Positions 7,136 to 14,363 of a stretch of 64,000 bases of DNA are shown piece after piece (the stretch's first letter is position 1; every line of letters starts with the position of its first letter). The notes under the pieces are model-generated. The model was not told where the DNA came from. It did no database searches and saw nothing but the letters and a program-made list of their open reading frames with translations. Both the position numbers and the translations under genes were made by a program. The DNA is from Streptomyces neyagawaensis (GTDB taxonomy: Bacteria > Actinomycetota > Actinomycetes > Streptomycetales > Streptomycetaceae), in assembly GCF_023516595.1 (NCBI RefSeq), contig NZ_JAMGBG010000039.1, positions 120,457 to 184,456 of the forward strand. Direction: 5' to 3'.

Positions 7136-8479
7136 CTACCCCGCCGCCCGGCTCGTGGCGAGGGGCCGCATCGGTACGTGGACGCGCTCCATCACGAAGC
7201 CGCTGCGCACCCGCGCCGGGATGCGGGTCAGCGGGATCCTGAGGTCCTGGGCCGACACGTCGTACTCCAACCGGGCCAGCCGTGGCCCGAGTGCCGCGAG
7301 CAGCGCGATCGTGGCGTCCTCACCGGGGCACCGGTGACCGGTGGCGCGGTCGCCGCCGCCCTGCGGGACGAGTGTGTCGCGGTCGGGCGGCCCCTTCAGG
7401 AAGCGCCTGGGGTCGAGGACGAGGGGACGGTCCCAGAGGTCGGGGTCGTGGTTCTGCCCGTACAGGTCGAGCAGGATCAGCGTGCCCGCGGGGATCCGTT
7501 CCCCCTGCCACTCCAGGTCGGCGACGGCGCGCCCGCCGATGAAGGGCGCGAACGGGTAGAAGCGGCGCAGCTCGTGGGCGAACGCCACGGCGTACGCGGG
7601 GTCGTCCTCGGCGAGGCGCTGGCGGATCTCCGGCCGGAAGTGCAGCGCGTGTCCCGCGTAGGTGACGAACCAGCACACGGCGGCCGTGGGGCGGACGACG
7701 TTGAGCAGTTCGACCGCGGCGGTGTGCGGGTCGAGTGTCCGGCCGTCGGCGTCCCGGTGCCGTGCCACCGCCTCCAGCGGCGATCCGGCCGGCGCCGGGG
7801 CGGCACCCTCCCGTACGTCCTCCACCAGGCGGGCGAGCCATGCCTCGCTGCGGCTCCGGGCGCGGCGGGCCCGCCAGTGCCGGGGCCCGGCGGTGGCGAA
7901 GCCGTCGACCATGGCGACCAGGTCGCGGGCCGTCTCCCCGGCGTCGTCGAGGGGGATGCCGGCCCACCGGCAGACACCCTGGGTGAGGACCCGGCTCGCC
8001 TCGTCGAACAGGACCACCGACGGCTGCCCGGACCACGCGTCCACGGCCTCGTCCCAGGCGGACGTGACCTCGTCCACCAGGCCGGCGACCGCCTCCCGGC
8101 CGGTGAGCAGCGACAGGAACATGTCCTTGCGGACCCGGTGGGCCGTCCCGTCCAGCGTGTGCACGGCTCCGCGGCCGAACAGGGTGCTCAGCACCGGTCC
8201 GGGGAGCGCCGTCGCGCGTTCCACATGGCGTTCGTCGTAGAAGAACCGCACGGCTTCCGGGCCGCACAGGGCGACGGCGTGCTGACCCATGACACGGACG
8301 CGCACCAGCGGTCCGGCGGTGCGGCTCCTGAGGTCGGGCAGCCAGTTGTATCCCTTGACGAGTGCCGCGAGCGAGCTGTCCCCGAGCGGGGGGCGACTTG
8401 GATTCATGCGGCGCGAGTGCCCGCTCGGCGCCGCCGGTAACGCCGCGTCGCCCTCCGGGGGACAGCCGGCCCACGTCAT
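7136..8479 (-). CDS. CYP152-family fatty-acid peroxygenase/decarboxylase
   Basis: The 447-aa P450 has CYP152 hallmarks. The I-helix lacks the acid-alcohol pair and has Arg263-Pro264 (NVVRPTAAVCWFV), which binds the fatty-acid carboxylate. The heme loop is GGDRATGHRCPGED with Cys384. Enzymes of this group use H2O2 to hydroxylate or decarboxylate fatty acids and need no redox partner. Phe101 and His107 in LFGRGAVHTLDG match Phe79 and His85 of the alkene-forming OleT; the hydroxylases have Gln there. ATG 8479 overlaps the TGA of the upstream gene (ATGA). ATG 8407 is an alternative that aligns better with known N-termini but has a weak ribosome binding site. Confidence 0.9.
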   Translation of the reverse strand: MTWAGCPPEGDAALPAAPSGHSRRMNPSRPPLGDSSLAALVKGYNWLPDLRSRTAGPLVRVRVMGQHAVALCGPEAVRFFYDERHVERATALPGPVLSTLFGRGAVHTLDGTAHRVRKDMFLSLLTGREAVAGLVDEVTSAWDEAVDAWSGQPSVVLFDEASRVLTQGVCRWAGIPLDDAGETARDLVAMVDGFATAGPRHWRARRARSRSEAWLARLVEDVREGAAPAPAGSPLEAVARHRDADGRTLDPHTAAVELLNVVRPTAAVCWFVTYAGHALHFRPEIRQRLAEDDPAYAVAFAHELRRFYPFAPFIGGRAVADLEWQGERIPAGTLILLDLYGQNHDPDLWDRPLVLDPRRFLKGPPDRDTLVPQGGGDRATGHRCPGEDATIALLAALGPRLARLEYDVSAQDLRIPLTRIPARVRSGFVMERVHVPMRPLATSRAAG

Positions 8480-9215
8480 CCGCCCCCGGCTGTCCGCCGG
8501 TCGGCGCGGGCAGGTCGGTGCGGGCCGGTCGGCGCTCCCGGACCGGTGCCACCGTCGTGACGACGCGGGTGACGCCGGAGTTCCGGGGCACCGAACCGAA
8601 CCCGAACCGCACCGGGGGATCGACGGGCGCCGGTGTCCCGAGGTCGTCCCCCGCGAAGGCCGCCGACAGCGTACGGACCGGCCGCAGATCCCTGGCGCCG
8701 TACCACTCGCGGCGCCCCGAGCCGGCGCTGCCGCGTGTCCGCACGCCCCGCAGCAGCAGCCGGGCGGGGAGGTCGGTCAGGGCGCTCCACGTCGGCCGCC
8801 GCGCAAGAGCGCCCGGTACGGCGCGCAGCAGCAGCCCCAGCGGACCGCTCCGGCCGAGGGCGAACCTCAGATCCAGCGGCCCGGCCCGGACCGTCCAGGC
8901 TTCCCGGCTGCGGCGCACGTCGACCGGCACGATCCGCACCTCGTCGAAGCGGTAGGTGCCGGCGATGAAGTCCGCCGTCCGCCGGGTCGGCGCCAGCAGC
9001 AGCCGGTGTCCGTCCGCCCGCTCGACCATCACGTCCCCGAACGGCCCGAACGGTGACACCTCCCAGAGCCCCACCACGACACGGGTCCCTGACGACGTGC
9101 CGAGGCCCGCGATCCACCCTTCGAAGACCACCCGCCCGGAGCCCCAGCCGAAGTCCAGCCGCCCGGAGCCCCAGGCGAAGTCCAGCCGCCCGGAGCCACG
9201 GCGGCGCACGGTCAC
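8476..9215 (-). CDS. Unknown protein, apparent 1-nt frameshift near the C-terminus
   Basis: GTG 9215 overlaps the stop of the DUF2071 gene (GTGA). From there a good coding frame runs about 243 codons (for example GLWEVSPFGPFGDVMVERAD, then EWYGARDLRPVRTLSAAF). As sequenced it finds no stop and would run 1.1 kb into the P450 gene. One extra G in the G5 run at 8483-8487 would end the protein at the TGA 8476-8478. That TGA overlaps the P450 ATG, giving 246 aa. The N-terminus has three 9-residue repeats (GSGRLDFAW, GSGRLDFGW, GSGRVVFEG). I do not recognise the family. The position in a coupled operon with DUF2071 and CYP152 suggests joint function. Confidence 0.65.
9117..9197 (-). repeat. Three tandem 27-bp coding repeats
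   Basis: Three adjacent 27-bp units at the start of the unknown gene encode GSGRLDFAW, GSGRLDFGW and the more diverged GSGRVVFEG. The first two units are nearly identical at the DNA level, which points to recent slippage duplication. The ancestral N-terminus probably had a single unit. Confidence 0.75.
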
Positions 9216-9931
9216 CGGCTCCGCTCGCGCGTGCCGCGGCCCTCGGCGTCCTCCGTGCTGGGGCGGGGCCGGGACATCCCGAGCCGTACGTGCCTGACCC
9301 CCGGTGAGAAGTGCGCGAGGGGCTCGGCGCCCGGCGCGGGAAGCCCCGCCGCCGTCGTGAGGGTCTCCTCGACCGCGTCCACGGTGGCTTCGCACAACGG
9401 CCACGGCTCGTGCTCCACGGGCGTCTCCCAGATCCGGCCGAACCGGCTGGTGTACGCCCGCCAGCGCGAGGTCAGCCACACGTCCCGCTCGGCCGGTCTG
9501 ATCGGCTCACCGGGCCGGACCACCAGACGGTACGAGGCCCCGCCGCTCCACCGGGTACCGGCGTACGACACGGCCGTCAGGTCCCGCGAGGTCCGCAGCC
9601 GGCCCAGCCGGTACGGGGCGCCGACGGCGCGGGCCGCCAGCATGAGCGGGCTGCCCACCTCCATGGAGAGGAACCACAGCCCGTCCCGCCCGTCCGGCGT
9701 CCGCACATAGGTCCGCAGATTGGTCTCCGCGAACGTAGGGAGCCCCCGTGCCGACGCGGGCAGGCCGGGGGTGCGGACGTCGGCCATGACGAACGGCGTG
9801 AGACTCACCCACGCTGTGTCCTCGTACGTGTCCACCTCAAGGCCCTCCGGCAGGAGGGCCTGTACCTGGTCGGGACGGAACGGCCAGTGCACGAATGCCT
9901 GCGTCGACCATCCGGCCCGCAGAACGGGCAT
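9212..9931 (-). CDS. DUF2071 (YqjF-like) protein
   Basis: The 239-aa protein belongs to the DUF2071 family. Diagnostic segments are the N-terminal VHWPFRPDQVQALLPEGLEV, then WVSLTPFVMADVRTPGLP, FAETNLRTYVRTPDGRDGLW, and FLSMEVGSPLMLAARAVG. The fold resembles acetoacetate decarboxylase, but the family lacks a proven activity. ATG 9931 has AGAGGA upstream. An in-frame GTG at 9964 would add 11 residues. Its stop overlaps the next gene start by four bases, so it is the first gene of a coupled operon with the unknown protein and the CYP152 enzyme. Confidence 0.85.
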   Translation of the reverse strand: MPVLRAGWSTQAFVHWPFRPDQVQALLPEGLEVDTYEDTAWVSLTPFVMADVRTPGLPASARGLPTFAETNLRTYVRTPDGRDGLWFLSMEVGSPLMLAARAVGAPYRLGRLRTSRDLTAVSYAGTRWSGGASYRLVVRPGEPIRPAERDVWLTSRWRAYTSRFGRIWETPVEHEPWPLCEATVDAVEETLTTAAGLPAPGAEPLAHFSPGVRHVRLGMSRPRPSTEDAEGRGTRERSR

Positions 9932-9976
9932 CCGCACCCGTTCCTCTGCTCCATAGGCCACCACAGCGTGCGGGTC

Positions 9977-10017
9977 CCCGTCCGCGGCCCGTGGAAACGT
10001 TGCGGGCCGCGGACGGG
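9977..10017 (-). terminator. Terminator hairpin between two minus-strand genes
   Basis: A perfect 15-bp stem (CCCGTCCGCGGCCCG with CGGGCCGCGGACGGG) closes an 11-nt loop. It lies 13 bp downstream of the stop of the DUF6480 gene and 45 bp upstream of the DUF2071 start. It therefore separates the two transcription units on the minus strand. Confidence 0.75.
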
Positions 10018-10030
10018 AACGGGCCGCGCC

Positions 10031-10264
10031 TCACTGGACGATCAGTGATACCGCCATGCCGATCAGACCGATCGCGATCACCGCCGCGAGCAGGATGATC
10101 AGGACCAGAGGCAGGGCACCCCATCCCTTGCGCCGCACGGCGGGCGGGTCGGGACGGGCGACGCCGGAGGTCCCGCCCTCGGCGGGCGGCGTCTCGCCCG
10201 GGGGTACTCCGCCACCCGGTTCGAGGCCGGTGGTCCGGTTCGGCTCGGGGTCAGGGCTCGTCAT
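10031..10264 (-). CDS. DUF6480-family small membrane protein
   Basis: The 77-aa protein has the family pattern of an N-terminal proline/glycine-rich part (PNRTTGLEPGGGVPPGETPP), a short basic stretch (VRRKGWG), and one C-terminal transmembrane helix (LPLVLIILLAAVIAIGLIG). It is probably tail-anchored with the N-terminus in the cytoplasm. The function of this Streptomyces family is unknown. ATG 10264 is the natural start. An upstream in-frame ATG at 10303 would add 13 residues not typical of the family. It is divergent from the DUF5709 gene at 10455. Confidence 0.85.
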   Translation of the reverse strand: MTSPDPEPNRTTGLEPGGGVPPGETPPAEGGTSGVARPDPPAVRRKGWGALPLVLIILLAAVIAIGLIGMAVSLIVQ

Positions 10265-10454
10265 GGCAGACCCTCCTCCCGCTCGCCCTGTCACTTCCCT
10301 CACCCGCCGTCCTCATCCTCGTGAGGGGCGGGGAGGACGAGGTCCGGGTTTCCCCGGTACACCCGGCCAAACAGCTGAGACGGGGGTGTCACACCGCCGC
10401 TCCTCGGTACTCCGCACGGGGACAGGAACCAGTCACCGCCAACGGGAGGCGACC

Positions 10455-10934
10455 ATGAGCGAAGAGAACCCGGCGACCGACGCCTACCAGCCCACCGGCG
10501 GCAACGAGGAGCAGGAGGACGCCGCCCCGCTGGATCTCCAGGACGCGGTCGACGAGCGCACCTACGACGACATGCTGGACGAGGGCTACTCCCCGCCCGA
10601 GAGGCCACTGGGCGTCTCCAAGACCGGCACCACGGCCGCCGAGCAGCACGAGGGCGAGTCCCTCGACGAACGACTGCGTCAGGAGGTCCCCGATGTGACG
10701 GTCCCGCCCGGCGACGGGGTCGGCGACCTTCCCGGCGGCGAGGGCGAACCCGTCGACCCGGAGGCCGGCGCGGACCGTGCCGGTCGCCTCGTGGCACCGG
10801 ACGAGGGCGCGCACCCCGACACCACGAAGGAACTCGTCGCCGAGGACGAGGGCATCGACGGCGGAGCGGCGGGCGCGGAGGAGGCCGCCGTGCACATCGT
10901 CCCCGACGACCACCTCCCGGGCCCGGCCGACTGA
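10455..10934 (+). CDS. DUF5709-family acidic protein
   Basis: The 159-aa protein is very acidic and probably partly disordered. The family signature is DERTYDDMLDEGYSPPERPL (about residues 36-55), followed by KTGTTAAEQHEGESLDERL and a C-terminal acidic tail with EDEGIDGGAAGAEEAA. It has no Cys, no signal peptide and no membrane span. The role is unknown; such actinobacterial proteins often appear with stress genes. ATG 10455 is preceded by GGGAGG with ideal spacing. The gene ends 22 bp before the convergent FAD-enzyme fragment. Confidence 0.85.
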   Translation: MSEENPATDAYQPTGGNEEQEDAAPLDLQDAVDERTYDDMLDEGYSPPERPLGVSKTGTTAAEQHEGESLDERLRQEVPDVTVPPGDGVGDLPGGEGEPVDPEAGADRAGRLVAPDEGAHPDTTKELVAEDEGIDGGAAGAEEAAVHIVPDDHLPGPAD

Positions 10935-10955
10935 GGCCCACACCGGCGCCGCGTC

Positions 10956-11534
10956 TCACCGGCAGCCTCCCCGCGGGCTACTCGACGCGTGGGCGGCCAC
11001 CCCGGCGAAGAGAGCGCGGGCCGGCTCCGACCGCCACCGGCGGGCCACAGCGGCCGCCGGCAGCAGGGCCCGCGGCCCGAACGCGGCCAGGCGCAGCGGA
11101 TGCCGCGGCACATGGAGCAGAGGCCGCATCAGATCCTCGGCCAGCGCGTCGTAGCCGTCCGCGAGCGGCCGGAAGACCTTCAGCCAGCGGCGTCCGTCGG
11201 CACCGCCGAGACCTTCGGCCGTCTCCTCCACGGAGCGGTGCAGGACCCCGGCCGCGCCGGAGGCCGGCGGGTGCGCGCAGTCGATCTCCGGCAGACACCA
11301 GGTGAGGCCGTGCCTGCCGAGGTCGAGGCCACTCAGGAACGGCGAGCCCACGGCCATGGGGTGCGTGGCGGAGCAGTGGTCGTGCAGCAGCCCCGGGGTC
11401 GGTTCGCTGGTGCGGGTGCCGCCCCCGATGGTGTCGGCGGCCTCCAGGACGGTGACCTCGACACCCTCCCGGGCGAGGAACACCGCGGCGGCGAGACCGT
11501 TCGGCCCGCTGCCCACCACGACAGCCGTACTCAT
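10956..11534 (-). pseudogene. Truncated FAD-dependent (phytoene-desaturase-like) oxidoreductase
   Basis: Only the first 192 residues of an enzyme normally near 470-500 aa are present. The FAD-binding Rossmann motif is intact (VVVGSGPNGLAAAVFLAREG, residues 5-24), as is the second glutamate-containing strand (VTVLEAADTIGGGTRT). The frame ends soon after ALFAGVAAHA, followed by unrelated SSSPRGGCR. The C-terminal substrate and FAD-binding parts are absent. DUF5709 begins just beyond, so this is a deletion rather than a frameshift. The fragment cannot form a complete FAD site and is probably a relic. ATG 11534 is the ancestral start. Confidence 0.8.
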
Positions 11535-12094
11535 GAGCCTCCTGCGCTTCCTCGGCGCCGGGCGCCGTGCCGCCGGTGCGCGAAGCGGTGCGCGGGCATG
11601 GGGTGTGCCTGACCGGTGAAGGGTTCGGTCCGGACCGTTCCAGCACTCCGCGGGACGTGCGGAGGCCGTCCCGGCGCCTTGGGGCCTTTGACCCTGGAGG
11701 AACTCATCGGCACGCCGCGTGCGCGGAATTGCGCGGACCCGCCGACCCGGCCCCCAATTCATGGTCGGTGTCGGGGCGTTGCGCTTGGCATGGTGTCCAT
11801 GCCGCCCCTGGCTCCCGTGGGGCAATGGCACCCGATCGGCGGATCCCCGCCGCTCATCCTCACGCCGCCCACGGACGGCATGGCGACGCAGCGGGGCGCG
11901 CCCGCGGCACGGAGTCGGCTGCCGCGCTTGGCCTGCTGGTTGGTGCCGGGGCCGCGGGTCCGTCACCGCGCTCAGGGTGTATGGGCGGGTGAACACGGCG
12001 GCTTCCCGGCCGGTGTGCGGAAGTGTTCATGAATCGTCCCGGTATGTTCCCGTATGCCCGTCATCGAGTCGGCGTACGTCCTCCTGGGGACCCC
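11535..12094. other. 560-bp gap without a convincing gene
   Basis: Between the truncated FAD enzyme and the DUF3592 gene no frame has convincing codon bias together with a start and ribosome binding site. The GC content is slightly lower and short unrelated frames overlap in every direction. It presumably contains the old promoter of the FAD gene and the promoter of the DUF3592 gene, but I could not identify either with confidence. Confidence 0.5.
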
Positions 12095-12541
12095 ATGGAA
12101 GCTCTGTTCAACCTCGTACCCATCCTCCTGATCGTCTTCGCGGTGGGCGCGGCCGTCGCTCTGGTCCGCCGCTCCCGCCGCGTCAACGACGCCTGGACCA
12201 GAGGAATCACCGCCCAGGCGCGCTGCGTCAGGACCTACACGACGACGAGCGGCGGCGGGAACAACACGGTGCATACGACGCTGCACCACGTCTACGAGTT
12301 CACCACCCGCGACGGGCGCCTCATCCGCTTCGACGAGGAAGACGGTCCCTCGACCACCGTCGAGGGCGACATCGTCACCGTGCACTATCTGCCCGAGCGG
12401 CCGGAGCACGCCACGGCGAAGCCTCCGGCCCGGGCTAAGCTCGCCGCGACCACCTGCGGTGCCGTGCTCTTCCTCGCCGTGTTCGCCGCCTTCGCCGTCT
12501 TTCTCATGATCGCCTGGAACTCCGACGGTTCGATGCCCTGA
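12095..12541 (+). CDS. DUF3592 membrane protein
   Basis: The 148-aa protein has an N-terminal transmembrane helix (LVPILLIVFAVGAAVALV), a soluble beta-rich domain (about 30-110), and a C-terminal transmembrane helix (AVLFLAVFAAFAVFLMIAW). The central part, with HHVYEFTTRDGRLIRFDEE and GDIVTVHYLPERPEHA, is characteristic of DUF3592, where a small beta barrel sits between two membrane spans. Function is unknown. ATG 12095 follows GGGGA. It converges with the amidohydrolase gene 21 bp downstream. Confidence 0.82.
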   Translation: MEALFNLVPILLIVFAVGAAVALVRRSRRVNDAWTRGITAQARCVRTYTTTSGGGNNTVHTTLHHVYEFTTRDGRLIRFDEEDGPSTTVEGDIVTVHYLPERPEHATAKPPARAKLAATTCGAVLFLAVFAAFAVFLMIAWNSDGSMP

Positions 12542-12562
12542 AGCCCGGTTCCCGGCCGGCCG

Positions 12563-14230
12563 TCAGGCGTCGGGCGCCGCGTGGACCCGGCGGCCGTCCA
12601 CGAACGTCTCCAGGACCCGGGTGGCCGCGATCTCCTCCGGCGGGCCCGCGAACGGGTCCCGGTCGAGGACGACCAGGTCGGCTGCCTTGCCGACGGTGAT
12701 GCTGCCGGTGAGGGTGTCCAGGTGGTTCACATGGGCGCTGCCCGCCGTGTAGGCGGCGAGGGCGGTGCCCAGGTCGAGACGCTGCCCGGGCAGGAACTCG
12801 GGCGTGCCGTCGGGCGCGTCGGGGGAGACGCGGTTGACGGCGACATGGACGGCCTGCAACGGGTCCGGGCTGCTGACCGGCCAGTCGCTGCCCGCGGCGA
12901 GGGTCGCCCCCGCGCGCAGCAGATCCCCGAACGGGTACTGGCGGGCACCGCGTTCGGCCCCCAGGAACGGCAGGGTGAGTTCGTCCATCTGCGGTTCGTG
13001 GGCGGCCCACAGCATCTGCAGGTTCCCGGCCGCGCCCAGCGCCCGGAAACGCCGGACGTCGTCGGGGTGGACGACCTGGAGGTGCGCCAGGTGATGGCGG
13101 GTGTCCCGGTTGCCGTTGGCGGCCCGGGCGGCCTCCACCGCGTCGAGCGCCTCACGCACCGCGCGGTCGCCGAGCGCGTGGAAGTGGACCTGGAAGTCGA
13201 GCGCGTCGAGTTCCGTGACGTACTTCTTGAGTTCGCCGGGTTCCACGAAGCTGATGCCGCTGGTGCCCGACGCGCAGCCGCAGCCGGTGAGGTACGGGTC
13301 GAGCATGGCCGCCGTGTGGTTCTCGGCGATGCCGTCCTGCATGATCTTCACCGTGCCGGCGCGGAACCGGTCCCCGCTCAACTCCTCCCGCCGCGCGACG
13401 AGTTCGGGTATCTGCTCGGCACCCCGCTCCCGGTCCCACCACAGCGCGCCGACCACCCGGGCGGTGAGGAGCCCCCGGTCCAGAGCCGTCCGGTACGAGG
13501 GCGCCGGGTCCGTCATGTTGGCGTACGCGCCGACGATCGCGTCCTGCCAGGCGGTGACACCGTGGGAGTGCAGCACACTCTGGGCCCGCAGCAGCGCGGC
13601 CAGTTGCTCCTCCGCGGTGGGGGCGGGCACCAGCCGGCCCACGAGGTGGACGGCACCCTCCTGGAGCATGCCGGTCGGCCGGCCGTCGCCGTCACGTTCG
13701 ATCCGGCCGTCGACGGGGTCCGGGGTACGGGCGTCGATGCCGGCCCGCTCCAGCGCCACACTGTTCACCCAGGCGCCGTGATGGTCCCGGTTGGGCAGGA
13801 ACACCGGCCGGTCGGGGACGATCGCGTCGAGGGCCGCCGCCGTCGGGGCGCCGCCGGGGAACGCCTCCAGCGACCAGCCCCCGCCGGTGATCCACTCGGC
13901 GTTCGGGTGCCGGTCGGCGTACTCCGCGATCCTGCGCAGATACTCGGCGGGATCGACGGTGTCGCCGAGATGGCACAGGCCGAGTTCCAGGCCCGCGCCC
14001 TGCGGGTGCACATGGGCGTCCTGGAAGCCTGGCAGCAGCAGCTTCCCGGCGAGGTCGACGACCTCCGTGCGCGGCCCGATCAGGGCGTGCACCTCGTCGT
14101 GGCCGACGGCAATGATCCGCCCCTCGTGCACGGCCACCGCGGAGGCGCGGCTGCGGGCGGGGTCGACGGTGTGGACGGGGCCGCCGGTGAGGACCAGATC
14201 GGCGGCGGCCGGGACACGGGACTGCGACAA
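12563..14230 (-). CDS. Amidohydrolase, YtcJ/amidohydrolase-3 family
   Basis: The 555-aa protein is a metal-dependent amidohydrolase of the YtcJ type. After an N-terminal beta-domain (about 10-65) the barrel begins with the metal motif His73-x-His75 (GFQDAHVHPQG). Downstream ligands lie in VHFHALGDRAV and HHLAHLQVV. The barrel Asp is in LAAGSDWPVSSPDP, and the C-terminal beta-domain includes GKAADLVVLDRDPF. Relatives hydrolyse N-formyl or other amide substrates. Start is TTG 14230 with GGAG at good spacing. The APC permease upstream on the same strand probably forms an uptake-and-degradation pair with it, controlled by the divergent TetR regulator. Confidence 0.88.
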   Translation of the reverse strand: MSQSRVPAAADLVLTGGPVHTVDPARSRASAVAVHEGRIIAVGHDEVHALIGPRTEVVDLAGKLLLPGFQDAHVHPQGAGLELGLCHLGDTVDPAEYLRRIAEYADRHPNAEWITGGGWSLEAFPGGAPTAAALDAIVPDRPVFLPNRDHHGAWVNSVALERAGIDARTPDPVDGRIERDGDGRPTGMLQEGAVHLVGRLVPAPTAEEQLAALLRAQSVLHSHGVTAWQDAIVGAYANMTDPAPSYRTALDRGLLTARVVGALWWDRERGAEQIPELVARREELSGDRFRAGTVKIMQDGIAENHTAAMLDPYLTGCGCASGTSGISFVEPGELKKYVTELDALDFQVHFHALGDRAVREALDAVEAARAANGNRDTRHHLAHLQVVHPDDVRRFRALGAAGNLQMLWAAHEPQMDELTLPFLGAERGARQYPFGDLLRAGATLAAGSDWPVSSPDPLQAVHVAVNRVSPDAPDGTPEFLPGQRLDLGTALAAYTAGSAHVNHLDTLTGSITVGKAADLVVLDRDPFAGPPEEIAATRVLETFVDGRRVHAAPDA

Positions 14231-14269
14231 GGCGGGAACTCCAGGAGAGACGACGGTGTTCGGGCGAGG

Positions 14270-14345
14270 TGAACGAGGGGGAACAGGAGGGGGAGCAGGG
14301 AGGGGGGAGGAGAAGGTGTGTGTGGGGGGAGGGGAGGGGAGGCGC
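14270..14345 (+). repeat. Purine-only G-rich tract
   Basis: About 75 bp of the plus strand is almost all purine, with G runs of three to six and a short GTGTGTG interruption. It lies in the 133-bp gap between the permease and amidohydrolase genes. The transcript of that operon would carry the complementary C/U-rich strand. The tract could form triplex or G-quadruplex structures and act as a pause between the two genes. Confidence 0.7.
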
Positions 14346-14363
14346 GGGGCAACGGACCCGGGA

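Noticed and set aside
5720..8440. A 906-codon plus-strand open frame
   Set aside because: It overlaps the SDR gene in another frame and is antisense to the CYP152 gene. Its translation is Arg/Gly/Pro-rich without domains.
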